Shown one piece after another: positions 9,801 to 17,795 of a stretch of DNA of 64,000 nt. Each line of letters begins with the position of its first letter. The first letter of the stretch is position 1. The position numbers were made by a program, and so were the translations under genes. The notes below the pieces were generated by a model. That model was not told where the DNA came from and did not search any database. It worked only from the letters and a program-made list of their open reading frames with translations. The stretch comes from UBA12567 sp964598425 (lineage in GTDB: Bacteria; Planctomycetota; Phycisphaerae; Phycisphaerales; SM1A02). Location of the stretch: the NCBI GenBank assembly GCA_964598425.1, contig CAZRBV010000001.1, positions 1 to 64,000 on the forward strand, written 5' to 3'.

Positions 9801-10503
9801 CGCGGTATCGGGCATCGAGTTCCTGGAAGGTCCGTGCCTTGCGAGCCTGGCCCCTGACGAGCCGGAGTCGCCGCTCGGTGTTTTCGAGTTGCTCCCGAAC
9901 CCGCACAAGATTGACTTCGGTGCGTTCGAGCTTTCGCTGAGATTCGACACGGCGTAACTTGAAGCGTGCAACGCCTGCTGCCTCTTCAAGAATAGTCCTG
10001 CGTTCCGTAGGGCTTGCCTGGAGCATGGCCGAGACGCGTCCCTGCTCGATGATGCAGTAGGCAGCATTTCCGATGCCGGTATCGAGGAAGAGATCCTTGA
10101 CATCCTTGAGCCGTACCTTGTGGTCATTGATGATGTACTCACTGCGGCCATCACGGTACAGGCGCCGGCCGACCGCAACCTGGTCGGTGTCGACCGAGAG
10201 GCCACGGCGACCAGCGGCAATCGTTGCCTTTGGATCGATGATCGGATTGTCGAACGTGAGCGTGACCGAAGCCATGCCAATCGGCTTTCTGCCAGCCGAT
10301 CCTGCGAAGATGACGTCGAGCATTGCGCCGCCGCGGAGACTCTTGGCAGATCGTTCGCCGAGCACCCATTTGACGGCATCTACGACGTTGGACTTGCCGC
10401 AGCCATTGGGCCCCACAATGCCCACCTTGGGCTCGTCGAACTGAAAATCGACAGTGTCGGCGAAGGACTTGAACCCTGATACTGTGACGTTGGTCAGACG
10501 CAT
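6808..10503 (-). CDS. smc: Chromosome segregation ATPase SMC
   Basis: SMC forms the ring-shaped condensin core that compacts and segregates the nucleoid. The 1231-residue protein has the ABC-type head split between the ends: Walker A GPNGCGKSN near residues 32-40, signature LSGGEK near 1102, and Walker B with ILDEVDAAL near 1133. Two long coiled coils flank a hinge at about residues 500-660. Start MRLTNVTVSGFKSF at 10503 is chosen because SMC proteins begin exactly there; an upstream in-frame extension of 25 codons is not family-like. ScpA and ScpB are not nearby. Length is normal for bacterial SMC (about 1150-1250). Confidence 0.97.
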   Translation of the reverse strand: MRLTNVTVSGFKSFADTVDFQFDEPKVGIVGPNGCGKSNVVDAVKWVLGERSAKSLRGGAMLDVIFAGSAGRKPIGMASVTLTFDNPIIDPKATIAAGRRGLSVDTDQVAVGRRLYRDGRSEYIINDHKVRLKDVKDLFLDTGIGNAAYCIIEQGRVSAMLQASPTERRTILEEAAGVARFKLRRVESQRKLERTEVNLVRVREQLENTERRLRLVRGQARKARTFQELDARYRELRRDLVFDQFDELQDRLIGLTSRLADLAQQRGGLQATLTELEDAQQDADIRRHEAVDTRLELERSVTEQEAAAERALQQVQFISQQRQDAADQIKTDRETLVEIESRTAELADELERLTSEATTIEAQLAASETRLAQLAEAVSTTRHDVEEASASLREARRSQANIAERQATAQADHSATAERLLGIDEQLGRVEPRITSVNEELDAAENRRNSHNESLNSVRSQVEEAEQNLRRHDDDATDLGKRHDTIADALADVRHDRAAAGSRLHLLVEMQHAHEGLGDDVKRALDESGQNLIGVLGDCVHTSREWANLIETILGRDVEVVITRDDTAASGLVDWCREQGLSLVCAVGGEPENGPHRTPLPPGLDGVQHALDLVEVRPEARGISTRLLGRTAVVPTFEQALHLSRASMRNWRLAAISGEVIEPDGRIRIGQPAAAGWISRRMEMEDLEASVCAFDIRIAGLERDLDGLKTASSEADRRRRNAADALQQASNQVVDLEYGLQGIGNEMTRLQHERSEIEDERRDLQVRRADLSAQRDLLAAESDRLGKALAEAEAGIADLERRAEQHRATLHESQESLAAARVDNGRLAEQHQSTQRSRRHLEAAIDAEEDRQRSTRSQLARRSAQLDQYDGGIEKANSLYTSSQRAAEQAAREKDATTEAVKQADLALAEAKESLDAARKRNSILERDHHALELTRREAEVNRENLEERTLDELGIDLSTEFPEWKSGAAEIEVDREAANAEVVELRDQIKNLGNVNIDSIEEEQHLEARNEGLIEQVADIDHARQQLEALIDELEVASRTRFEETFAKVRDHFAGAAGLFRQLFGGGNADLYLVPDEDGNVDMLESGIEIKAKPPGKEPRVISQLSGGEKTMTAVALLLAIFKSRPAPFCILDEVDAALDDANVSRFCTTLNQFLDRSHFIVITHNKQTMLACDRLYGVTQPERGVSKRVTVRVDEVGDDGRISAAATVRASEEPEPPVVETVDQSAAIV

Positions 10504-10708
10504 TGGCTGTGTTGGACCTCCGTGTCCAGACCCCGTCCGTCCTGAACGGGTCCCCGATTCGAGATTGCCAGCGAGCACCCGTCGCCGGTGCCCGCACTAT
10601 ATGTCGTCCGGTGCCTGTTTGATACGCCAGAATCCGCGTTTTCCGGGGCCAGAGGGTTGATTGGGGCCCGAAATGGGGGGCGCCAATGGCAGGACTCCGC
10701 CCAATTGG

Positions 10709-12511
10709 TCATTCGGGTCTTGGAAGGTACTCGCTGGCCGTGGCCGCGCGGCGCAATTCAGCGAGGGCTCGGTCCTGCTGGGCCTTGAAGTCAGCTGCAA
10801 CGTAGCGCCGCTTCCAAAGCGCGTGGAGCACGCCAACGACCTTGCTGTAGGTGAGGCCAAGGCCCGGTGTTGGATCCTCGATGGTCGGCGCGTGCCCGAG
10901 TAGCAGGATCATTTCCCGCAGATTTGCAGCCACCTGATTGACTTCGGCCGGCCCTTGAGGATGGACCCGGTGAAAGACTTCGATGGCGTTGCCGTCGGGC
11001 GCTTCTCGCATGAGAAGTGTGTTGTCCCACAGGCCAAGTGCCATTGGTTGTTCGATCGGCACCTCTTCACCAAGTACGACAATCCTGGGGGCACGGACCT
11101 GGGTGACATAGATGGCTGGAAAGGCGGATGCCACCTGATGTAACTCAAATCGGCCCGGCACCAGATGCCGATGGACTGCCGGAGATCTGAGTTTCTCAAG
11201 AGCTTCGTAGGCGCGAAGTCTCACTTCCACGCTCTCATCATTGAGGGCCGAGCGGAGCACGTCCTCGGTGCGCGGATCTGAAGGAAGTTTGGCCAGCAGC
11301 GTGGTGCTCTCGAGCCGTTCTGCCAGCGTGCCTTCGGCAAGCATGTGGCGAAGTGACTCGGCGGCAATGGCGTCACCGAGTTCAGCTCCCGCTCGGAGGG
11401 CTGCGAGGCGTGGGAGCGCTTCCGGGTAGTCATAGAGTTTGCGAACCATCGGCAACGCCTGCGGGCCCATAGCGACCCATCGCCAGTAGGCAGAGGGCGC
11501 TTGAGACGGGTCACGCTGAAGCGATCTTCGGATGGTGTTCGCAACACGGTCCGTGTCGGTCTGTCGTAGCGTGATATGCCGCACGATGTGGACGAAGTCG
11601 TTGGGCGTTTCCCGCATCGACGGTGGCACAGTCAATTCGATGGCAGCATCGTTCACAGCATGGGCTGTCGTTCGGGCCTGTCCCCTTTCAAGCGGGAATC
11701 GGCGATTGATAGCGTCCTGAATCACGCGAATGCGGGCGTGGCTTGGGTTGATCATGCGCAGCTTGAGCGGCATGTCTTCGAGGACCTGGCCTCCATTGAG
11801 GATTCGCCCTTGAAGGGTGTTGATGTCGCCAGCGGAGACATCTTCACGCTCAAGAAACGGATTGAGAAAGATCGGACCAGCGGCCTGTCCCAGGATTCGA
11901 GCCTGTCTGTCGCCGGTCAGCAGCGGGCCAGGACTCATGTCCGTCGTGTAGAGGCGGCCGCCTTCAAGGCTTGTGGTACCGGTACGCGGATCGGCATAGA
12001 CGTGGACATCAAAGGTCGTTCCCGGGAGTATCTCTGGCAGTCTCCCCGAGGCACTCGGCGGAGTGCGGCGTCGTCCAACAGCCCCCGGCGGCACGACACC
12101 TTCCACGATGACAACCGCAGTGTCCTGTGAATCGAGCATAGACTCGGGAGTCAGGCCGCCGAAACCGCTGCGTTCGCTACCGATTCCTTGTCTGGCCATG
12201 AGTTGGAGCATGTGGGCTCGCACATTCGGCGGAGCGTCGCGGGAGCCGGTGCCATCAAGTCCTACGACGAGGCCATACCCGCGAATGCGAACCGGGCGAT
12301 AGGTAGGGCTTGTGCTGTCATCCCAGCCCAGAATGACCGTATCGGCGCCGACGGTTCCCCGCATGATGCTCGCCGTTTCCAGCCCATCGAGCTGCTTGAT
12401 TGTTGACGAGGCCTGCGGTCGTGGCCGAGCCCGTTCGACGGAACTGCAACTCATCGCGGCAGCCGCCGCAAGCGAGAGAAGGACCGGAATGGTGTGACGG
12501 GTGGCAGACAT
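10709..12511 (-). CDS. FlgI-like (flagellar P-ring domain) lipoprotein with HEAT-like repeats
   Basis: A 600-residue exported protein. The start at 12511 gives a lipoprotein signal peptide whose lipobox is AAMSC. The first half matches the flagellar P-ring protein FlgI: IRGYGLVVGLDGTGS, LPGTTFDVHVYAD and SLEGGRLYTTDM are the FlgI landmarks. The middle (about residues 350-450) has alpha-helical HEAT-like repeats such as EDVLRSALNDESVEVRLRAYEAL, which FlgI lacks; FlgI is normally about 365 residues. No flagellar gene is nearby, and FlgI is usually a periplasmic protein, not a lipoprotein. The protein probably builds or binds a ring or scaffold in the envelope; that role is inference. Similar FlgI-like proteins occur in non-flagellated planctomycetes, as far as I know. 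Confidence 0.75.
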   Translation of the reverse strand: MSATRHTIPVLLSLAAAAAMSCSSVERARPRPQASSTIKQLDGLETASIMRGTVGADTVILGWDDSTSPTYRPVRIRGYGLVVGLDGTGSRDAPPNVRAHMLQLMARQGIGSERSGFGGLTPESMLDSQDTAVVIVEGVVPPGAVGRRRTPPSASGRLPEILPGTTFDVHVYADPRTGTTSLEGGRLYTTDMSPGPLLTGDRQARILGQAAGPIFLNPFLEREDVSAGDINTLQGRILNGGQVLEDMPLKLRMINPSHARIRVIQDAINRRFPLERGQARTTAHAVNDAAIELTVPPSMRETPNDFVHIVRHITLRQTDTDRVANTIRRSLQRDPSQAPSAYWRWVAMGPQALPMVRKLYDYPEALPRLAALRAGAELGDAIAAESLRHMLAEGTLAERLESTTLLAKLPSDPRTEDVLRSALNDESVEVRLRAYEALEKLRSPAVHRHLVPGRFELHQVASAFPAIYVTQVRAPRIVVLGEEVPIEQPMALGLWDNTLLMREAPDGNAIEVFHRVHPQGPAEVNQVAANLREMILLLGHAPTIEDPTPGLGLTYSKVVGVLHALWKRRYVAADFKAQQDRALAELRRAATASEYLPRPE

Positions 12512-12561
12512 ATGGGATTCGCTCGAAGCAACGTACGCAGAATCCACAAGTCTAGCAGGAT

Positions 12562-12628
12562 GGCCCCCAGAGGCACTTCGCAGGGGGCCCTGCCTGGCAG
12601 GGCACCCATCGGTGCGGGGCAACCGCAC
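12562..12628. other. Cluster of three consecutive perfect hairpins
   Basis: Three inverted repeats lie within 67 bp between the small gene ending at 12691 and the FlgI-like gene starting at 12511. They are GGCCCCC/GGGGGCC (12562-12568 with 12583-12589), GCCCTG/CAGGGC with a 5-nt loop (12587-12603), and GTGCGG/CCGCAC with a 5-nt loop (12612-12628). The first two overlap by three bases, so they may be alternative structures. None is followed by a T-tract on either strand. They could act as a terminator for the upstream gene, a structured leader, or part of a small RNA. Confidence 0.45.
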
Positions 12629-12690
12629 ACGGAGGGTCTGAGCGGCCTGAAGGGGGCTCTCTATGGATTGAATGAGACTTCAGCGTGCTG

Positions 12691-12876
12691 TCAGGCAGCT
12701 TTGGCGTTGACTCGGTTCTCGTGATCCGACTGCCACAGCACAGCGTCCTGTCGCTTTGGAAAGCGGGCAAGAATGATCGGGACCGGCGTTCGCGTGCAGA
12801 CCGCCCAAGAAGTGCCGATCTGAAGCAGCATGGTCTTGGTTGAGGGAGCGGTTGGTTCGGGCGAGTAGGCGGACAT
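12691..12876 (-). CDS. Small protein of unknown function
   Basis: A 61-residue reading frame. The ATG at 12876 is preceded by GGAG at 9 nt, which sets the start; an open frame upstream lacks a comparable site. The sequence begins MSAYSPEPTAPSTKTML and contains a moderately hydrophobic middle with one Cys. I recognise no family. It follows the EssC-like ATPase on the same strand by about 170 bp and could belong to that locus or be monocistronic. Coding status rests on the ribosome-binding site, the lack of any competing gene and the plausible composition. Confidence 0.45.
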   Translation of the reverse strand: MSAYSPEPTAPSTKTMLLQIGTSWAVCTRTPVPIILARFPKRQDAVLWQSDHENRVNAKAA

Positions 12877-13042
12877 GAATAGGTCTCCAGCAGTCTGTGT
12901 CACCAAAGTGATTCTGAGGATGGCCAGCATGACCATTCTCGTCCCCCCATCTATTGGGAAGACAACCGGCACATGTGAGCCATTTCAATCAATTGGCACT
13001 TCTTCCTTCGGATTGTGACTGCGTGATCCACAACCCGGGCTG

Positions 13043-16000
13043 TTATCGGCTCCGGAGCGCCGTCGCAGTGGCTGCGAGCCAGTCGTCATCGGGCATGGCC
13101 CACGGGCGAAACTTCTCGATGACGCCGGTCTCCTCGCGGTGAATGATCGCGCGACCAGGCCCCAGATCGGCCGCAGCGGTCGAATCGATCAGCTGGCCGG
13201 AGTCATTCCCACCCATCTGGAACAGCACTTTGATGTCGAACTCCCGTTGGCTGGCACGGCTCAGGCCGCGGTTGACGTTGTTCAACCCATCGAACCACAG
13301 CATGGAGTGCATGCCCACGATCGGACCTTCGCGGAGAATGTCTGCAAGCTGGCGATCCGGTTTTGGCGCGACTTCCTCGTCCGTTGAGAAGGCGTAATCA
13401 TCGTCAGATGGCCTGAGCGGCGAAATTCGATTGGGTTCCAGGCCCACGATCAGAATGGTGGCTTTCTCTGTCCGCCCACCATCTGCGCGGGATGCCAGGA
13501 TTGTACTGAGGCGATTCATTTCATCTTCTACATTGCGGGCCGTCACACGAGTGGTCTGATGCGGGAGCAAAGCCGCAAACTGCGCCAACCGGCCGGAGAA
13601 CAAGGCATCGGGGGGTGAGCCGTCGAAGATCCAGATCATCAGTCCGGGCTCATCCGGCGACTCGGTTGGCTTCAGTGTGGCCGCAGCTTGAAGCAGTGAC
13701 GCTGCGAGCACCGCGTTGGCGTTGTCCGGGTTCTGTCCGACGAGCAGCGTGTTGCAGCCGGTTCGCGGCTGCAGTTGAAGTGTTGTCTGATCCTTGATGG
13801 CGATGGGATCGCCGAGAGTGAGATCCAGTGAAGTTGGCGTGTCATCAACCCAGACACTGTCAAGGAGTCTCAGGATGCCCGGATCTGCGGAGAGGATCGA
13901 CGGGATGTTGCCTCGGAATACAAACTGGTCCCGATCGGAGGAGGGAAACCTCGATGTGTCGAGCGTAGTGATCTCGTTGAGCGCCTCGTCTCGATCTCGA
14001 TCATCGAGCCAGACCACCTGAAATGGCGAATTGCCCTCGATCTTGCCGCCAGCGTCGTTGTAGATGGCATCACCGGGTCGCCTCAGCAGCCTGGCCGCAG
14101 GATTGTCATCGCTCAAGATCAGATACGAGTCCGCCTCGGCGCATTGCAATGCGACCCGCACTCCCATCTGTCCGAGCGTACTCCTGGCAAGCGAGAATGC
14201 CCCATCAAGGGTTTGAGATCCCATCAGGACGTGCATGCCAAACGCCCGGCCCTGGCGAACGAGTCGATCGAGCAGCAGCGATGCCTCTTGGGCAAGGGCG
14301 TCGTCGTTGACAAAGAACTCCTGAAACTCATCCACGATGAGAAGCAGTCGTGGCATTGGGTCTGATGAGTGGGCTCGCCAGCCGGGGAGGTCCTGGACTC
14401 CGGCATCGCGGAAGAGATCTCCACGGCGACAGAGCTCTCGATCAAGTCGTCGCAGCACACTGAGGCCGAATTCGCGATCGCTCTCGATGGCAACAACGCG
14501 GGCGTGTGGCAGCCCGTGAACTGCGTACGTCTGAAATTCGACACCTTTCTTGAAGTCAACGAGGTAGAACTCGACTTCATCAGGTGAGTACCACATTGCG
14601 AGATTGGTGATCAGCACGTGCAAAAGGGTTGACTTGCCCGATCCTGTGCGGCCTGCGATCAGCGCGTGTTGTGTCGTACCCCTGCCGAGGCGAAGCTCCT
14701 GGAAACGCGTGGCGCCGCTCTGCCCCAGCGCGACTCGCAGGTCATCTGTCGATGACCGACTCCAGAACTCATCTGCCGATGGCGCCACCAACGAGAACGG
14801 AACCTCCACCCGATTGGCCCCAGCGCATGCCTCCCCATACTGCGTCACGATTGTCGTAAGCAAGTCATCCGGGGGCGGCGTGTCAGGTGTGAATGTGAAG
14901 TCACCCAGGGGCGGGCTGAGAACCGACCAGCCCATTTCGGTTGCTGTGACTCGGACGCGATGCTCATCCCAGTCCGTGTCCCTCAAGAGGTCGGGGACTT
15001 CTCGCGAAGGGTCGTGAATGAGGCATGCGAACACACCGCAACGTGGTCCGCTGGAGAGAATGCTTGCCAGCCGCCGCGCGGCGGTCTCGGTGATTCCCTC
15101 CGGGTAGTCGGTCAGGACCAGTATGTGGTACGGCTCTGCAATCTGACCGGCGGCTCGGTTGTAGTCGTCGATCGTGGCGTATTCGTTTCTGAGATAGGTC
15201 TGGATGACCTTCTCCATGTGCTCGGTGATGTCGGCGAGTTTCTGCTCGAGGTGGCGAGGTTCCGTCCACACGCGCTCAAGAACGCCAGCGTCTTCATGGT
15301 CTGCGAGGTGCATGAATCCCGCGAATGTCTGCCCAATGCCAACCGGATCGAAGAGGGTCAATCGGATCCGGCCTGCGGGCAGGGTGGTCAAGGTACGTGC
15401 GAGAAGCGATTGGGCAAGAGCGATGGCTTCGCCTCGTCTGGACTCGGTGTGCTCCAGAATCAGAGATCCGCGACCATGGAAGTCCAGAGCGAGTGGAAGA
15501 TCGAGAAGGAGGGGCCCGTGCCACGTGAACCGTGAGTCATCTGGAAGTTCCATGTCGACTGCTGGGACGTCGAATCGAATTGTCCCGATCCCGACATCGC
15601 CGTTGAAACTCGTGGGCGGCTTCCATGCGGTCCAATCGCCATCCCATGTCGGCCAGTGTGGAGCGAGTGAGGTCTGCAGCTCATCAATGCGTCTCAGGTT
15701 CTCAGCGATCTCATCCTCGACAGCAGCCCAGTGATCCGCCGCTTCGGTCCAGGCGGCGGTCTTTGCGGCACGCGCTGCTTCGCACGCGTCTGTCGCCTTG
15801 GCCTGGATGGCGAGTCTTTCGCTGCTCAGCTCTGAGGCAACCTGTTTCAGGGTGCCATCCAGAGTCGCCTTGCACTCCGCGAGACGAGATTCCCTCTTTT
15901 TCTCAGCGTTCTCCAATGCCTGATCAATGTGCGACTGCAGTTTCTCCAACCGCCGCCGCGCTCGTGGTCCTGCCGTATCAAGGTGTCGGTCTCGTTCGCT

Positions 16001-16927
16001 CGCTGCGGAGCTTCTTCTGCTATCTCGCTCCTTCCGCGATTCATGTTCCTTGTGTTGGAATTGCATATCGGCCACCTGGAGTCGCCGGCGCGCCAATTCA
16101 CAGCCCTGCAGGGTGAGTTGCTCCGCCCGAATCACTTTTGTTCGTGCGGATGAGCGAATGCCGAGTCGCACGGCGATGAAGATGGCGATGCCAATCGCGG
16201 CTCCACTTGACAGGCTTACGGCCAGCGCATCCAGCAGCACGCCGAGCGTGGCACCGATGGCAATTGGGACGAGGAGCCCTGTGTACTGCGTGACTCGCCG
16301 TACCACTCGGTCACGCAAAGTGCCTTGCAGGTGCTCAAGGAGCTGCTCTGCGGCATCCTGTCGCCGTTCGATTTCCTCGTCACTTGCCGACTCGGGGCCT
16401 TCGAATGGCTGCAAAGTGATTTCGTCGCCTGTGGGCATACCGAGGCGGGTTCGCCATGCGGCAGCTCTCTCGATCACATCCCGCTGTCTCCAGTCGGCTT
16501 CGGCAGCGAGCTGTGCAGCGTGCCGCTGGTTACCGGCCGTGCCTTCGATGTCTGCTTCATAAAGCGTCTCTGCCAGCCAGCTCGCCTCCGCCTCCTTTGA
16601 GGCCGCTGAGCTTCGAAGGCTCGTCGCCTCGTCCAGAATCACCGCTCGCCGCTCATCGCCTTGCTTGTTCAGATCACGGTGTGTGGTTTCCCAGCGGCGA
16701 CGGACATCGGCGGTCGACTTCTCGAATGTGCTGTGTGCATTCTGGGTGATCTGTTCGGCGCGTTGTTCCACATGGGCAAGATCACGCTCCTCGCGCAGGG
16801 TGACCGACTTCAAGCGATCCTCCATCGTGTCCTCTGCAGACTTGCACCCGGTCGCGGTACGCTCCAGCAGCGCCAGTGTCGCGGTCAGTGTGTGCTGTAC
16901 GAGGTCAATGAGCCTTGGCTTCGACAT
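13043..16927 (-). CDS. EssC/EccC-like FtsK/SpoIIIE-family secretion ATPase
   Basis: This 1294-residue protein is the likely motor of a type VII-like secretion system. The N-terminal ~200 residues are charged coiled coil; two hydrophobic helices at about residues 212-256 anchor it in the inner membrane. A second coiled coil follows, then three FtsK-like modules. The first (about 480-700) has lost the P-loop. The second has an intact Walker A GRTGSGKST at 759-767, a VDFKKG motif and Walker B LLLIVDEFQEFF. The third has GQNPDNAN in place of the P-loop. Start MSKPRLID at 16927 follows a purine-rich AAGGAA; the extension upstream is not coding-like. FHA domains found in firmicute EssC are absent. 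It lies downstream of WXG100-like genes on the same strand. Confidence 0.85.
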   Translation of the reverse strand: MSKPRLIDLVQHTLTATLALLERTATGCKSAEDTMEDRLKSVTLREERDLAHVEQRAEQITQNAHSTFEKSTADVRRRWETTHRDLNKQGDERRAVILDEATSLRSSAASKEAEASWLAETLYEADIEGTAGNQRHAAQLAAEADWRQRDVIERAAAWRTRLGMPTGDEITLQPFEGPESASDEEIERRQDAAEQLLEHLQGTLRDRVVRRVTQYTGLLVPIAIGATLGVLLDALAVSLSSGAAIGIAIFIAVRLGIRSSARTKVIRAEQLTLQGCELARRRLQVADMQFQHKEHESRKERDSRRSSAASERDRHLDTAGPRARRRLEKLQSHIDQALENAEKKRESRLAECKATLDGTLKQVASELSSERLAIQAKATDACEAARAAKTAAWTEAADHWAAVEDEIAENLRRIDELQTSLAPHWPTWDGDWTAWKPPTSFNGDVGIGTIRFDVPAVDMELPDDSRFTWHGPLLLDLPLALDFHGRGSLILEHTESRRGEAIALAQSLLARTLTTLPAGRIRLTLFDPVGIGQTFAGFMHLADHEDAGVLERVWTEPRHLEQKLADITEHMEKVIQTYLRNEYATIDDYNRAAGQIAEPYHILVLTDYPEGITETAARRLASILSSGPRCGVFACLIHDPSREVPDLLRDTDWDEHRVRVTATEMGWSVLSPPLGDFTFTPDTPPPDDLLTTIVTQYGEACAGANRVEVPFSLVAPSADEFWSRSSTDDLRVALGQSGATRFQELRLGRGTTQHALIAGRTGSGKSTLLHVLITNLAMWYSPDEVEFYLVDFKKGVEFQTYAVHGLPHARVVAIESDREFGLSVLRRLDRELCRRGDLFRDAGVQDLPGWRAHSSDPMPRLLLIVDEFQEFFVNDDALAQEASLLLDRLVRQGRAFGMHVLMGSQTLDGAFSLARSTLGQMGVRVALQCAEADSYLILSDDNPAARLLRRPGDAIYNDAGGKIEGNSPFQVVWLDDRDRDEALNEITTLDTSRFPSSDRDQFVFRGNIPSILSADPGILRLLDSVWVDDTPTSLDLTLGDPIAIKDQTTLQLQPRTGCNTLLVGQNPDNANAVLAASLLQAAATLKPTESPDEPGLMIWIFDGSPPDALFSGRLAQFAALLPHQTTRVTARNVEDEMNRLSTILASRADGGRTEKATILIVGLEPNRISPLRPSDDDYAFSTDEEVAPKPDRQLADILREGPIVGMHSMLWFDGLNNVNRGLSRASQREFDIKVLFQMGGNDSGQLIDSTAAADLGPGRAIIHREETGVIEKFRPWAMPDDDWLAATATALRSR

Positions 16928-16991
16928 GGGGGAAGGGGATTCCTTGGAGGAGTTGCAGCGATTATGCCATACCTTGGTTCGGTCGCGGGGG

Positions 16992-17204
16992 TTACCCACA
17001 GTCGCGTTCGACCCGGTGGACGATCTCATTCATGGCCTCCAGCGCCGAGTCGGCATTGCGTTGCGCTTGCTGAAGCGGCAGGATGAATCGCTCTCCCAAG
17101 ACGCGGTGCTGGGAGTCGCTCCACTGCTGGCCCGCACGCTCCCACGCAAGCACCAATGCGCGGCACCCCTCTCGCAATCTGGCCCGTTCGGAATTGAGAT
17201 TCAC
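16992..17204 (-). CDS. Very small WXG-like helical protein
   Basis: A 70-residue, highly helical protein with a WERAGQQWSDSQHRVLGERF segment. The W-S-D turn, flanked by two amphipathic helices, resembles the helix-turn-helix of WXG100/EsxB proteins, though it is shorter than the usual ~100 residues. The GTG start is supported by GAGGAG 8 nt upstream, and it overlaps the stop of the upstream coiled-coil gene (GTGA). It is probably a substrate or partner of the ATPase encoded next. The family assignment is inferred from the motif and the neighbourhood. Confidence 0.65.
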   Translation of the reverse strand: MNLNSERARLREGCRALVLAWERAGQQWSDSQHRVLGERFILPLQQAQRNADSALEAMNEIVHRVERDCG

Positions 17205-17788
17205 GTGTCAGTCTCCTCAGACTCTGATGGCTGTGCTGTGCCCCCTCGAGCACGGGATTGAGGCGTGCTGGCTCCCGTGGCCTCGCCGCTTGTCTCGGGC
17301 AGGGGAGGGGCGACTTCGACGTACCCTTCCAGATGTCGGATCAGTTCAGTGAGCCACCGGGATGCCTTTGGAAGATCCGCCTCTGCCGCCGTGGCGAGTG
17401 GGCGCAGACCGCCTCGAAACAATGTGACCTGCCGGTCCAACTCGCGTGACCAGTGGGCAATCACCTTGAGTTTCTCGGTCGCTTCGTCGGCAGCAGCCTT
17501 GGCTCGACGGATGGCTCGCTGTTGATCGACGAAGCTACGGGGGTCGGCGTCTGGGCGAGAGATCTTGGCGCGTTCAAGATCGCTCCGCGCGGAGGCGAGA
17601 CGCTGGTTTCTCTTTCGCTGTTGAGTTCTCCAGTGCTGCAGCTGCGGACCTTGAACCCATGCCAGCAGTCTGGTAGTTCGGCTCACGCACTCATCGAGAG
17701 TTCTGGAAAGGGCCTCGCTCGTCTCGATGATTTGCCCTCGAAGTTCTGCGATCGCATCGATGCTCTGAACATTTGCCTGGTCGCGCAT
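17201..17788 (-). CDS. Coiled-coil protein of the WXG100 secretion locus
   Basis: A soluble 195-residue protein with no signal peptide or membrane segment. About residues 10-150 are helical and rich in Arg, Glu, Ala and Gln, consistent with a long coiled coil; the last 40 residues are disordered, rich in Pro, Ser, Thr and Glu. I recognise no named family. It sits between two WXG-like genes, 7 bp after the first and overlapping the second by 4 bp, so it is translated with them. It may be a chaperone, a structural component or a long substrate; this is inference from context. Confidence 0.7.
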   Translation of the reverse strand: MRDQANVQSIDAIAELRGQIIETSEALSRTLDECVSRTTRLLAWVQGPQLQHWRTQQRKRNQRLASARSDLERAKISRPDADPRSFVDQQRAIRRAKAAADEATEKLKVIAHWSRELDRQVTLFRGGLRPLATAAEADLPKASRWLTELIRHLEGYVEVAPPLPETSGEATGASTPQSRARGGTAQPSESEETDT

Positions 17789-17795
17789 CGTGGTT

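Noticed and set aside
10504..10708. Possible RNA gene between smc and the FlgI-like gene
   Set aside because: Only short, imperfect GC pairings are present and no tRNA-like or known RNA pattern is recognisable.
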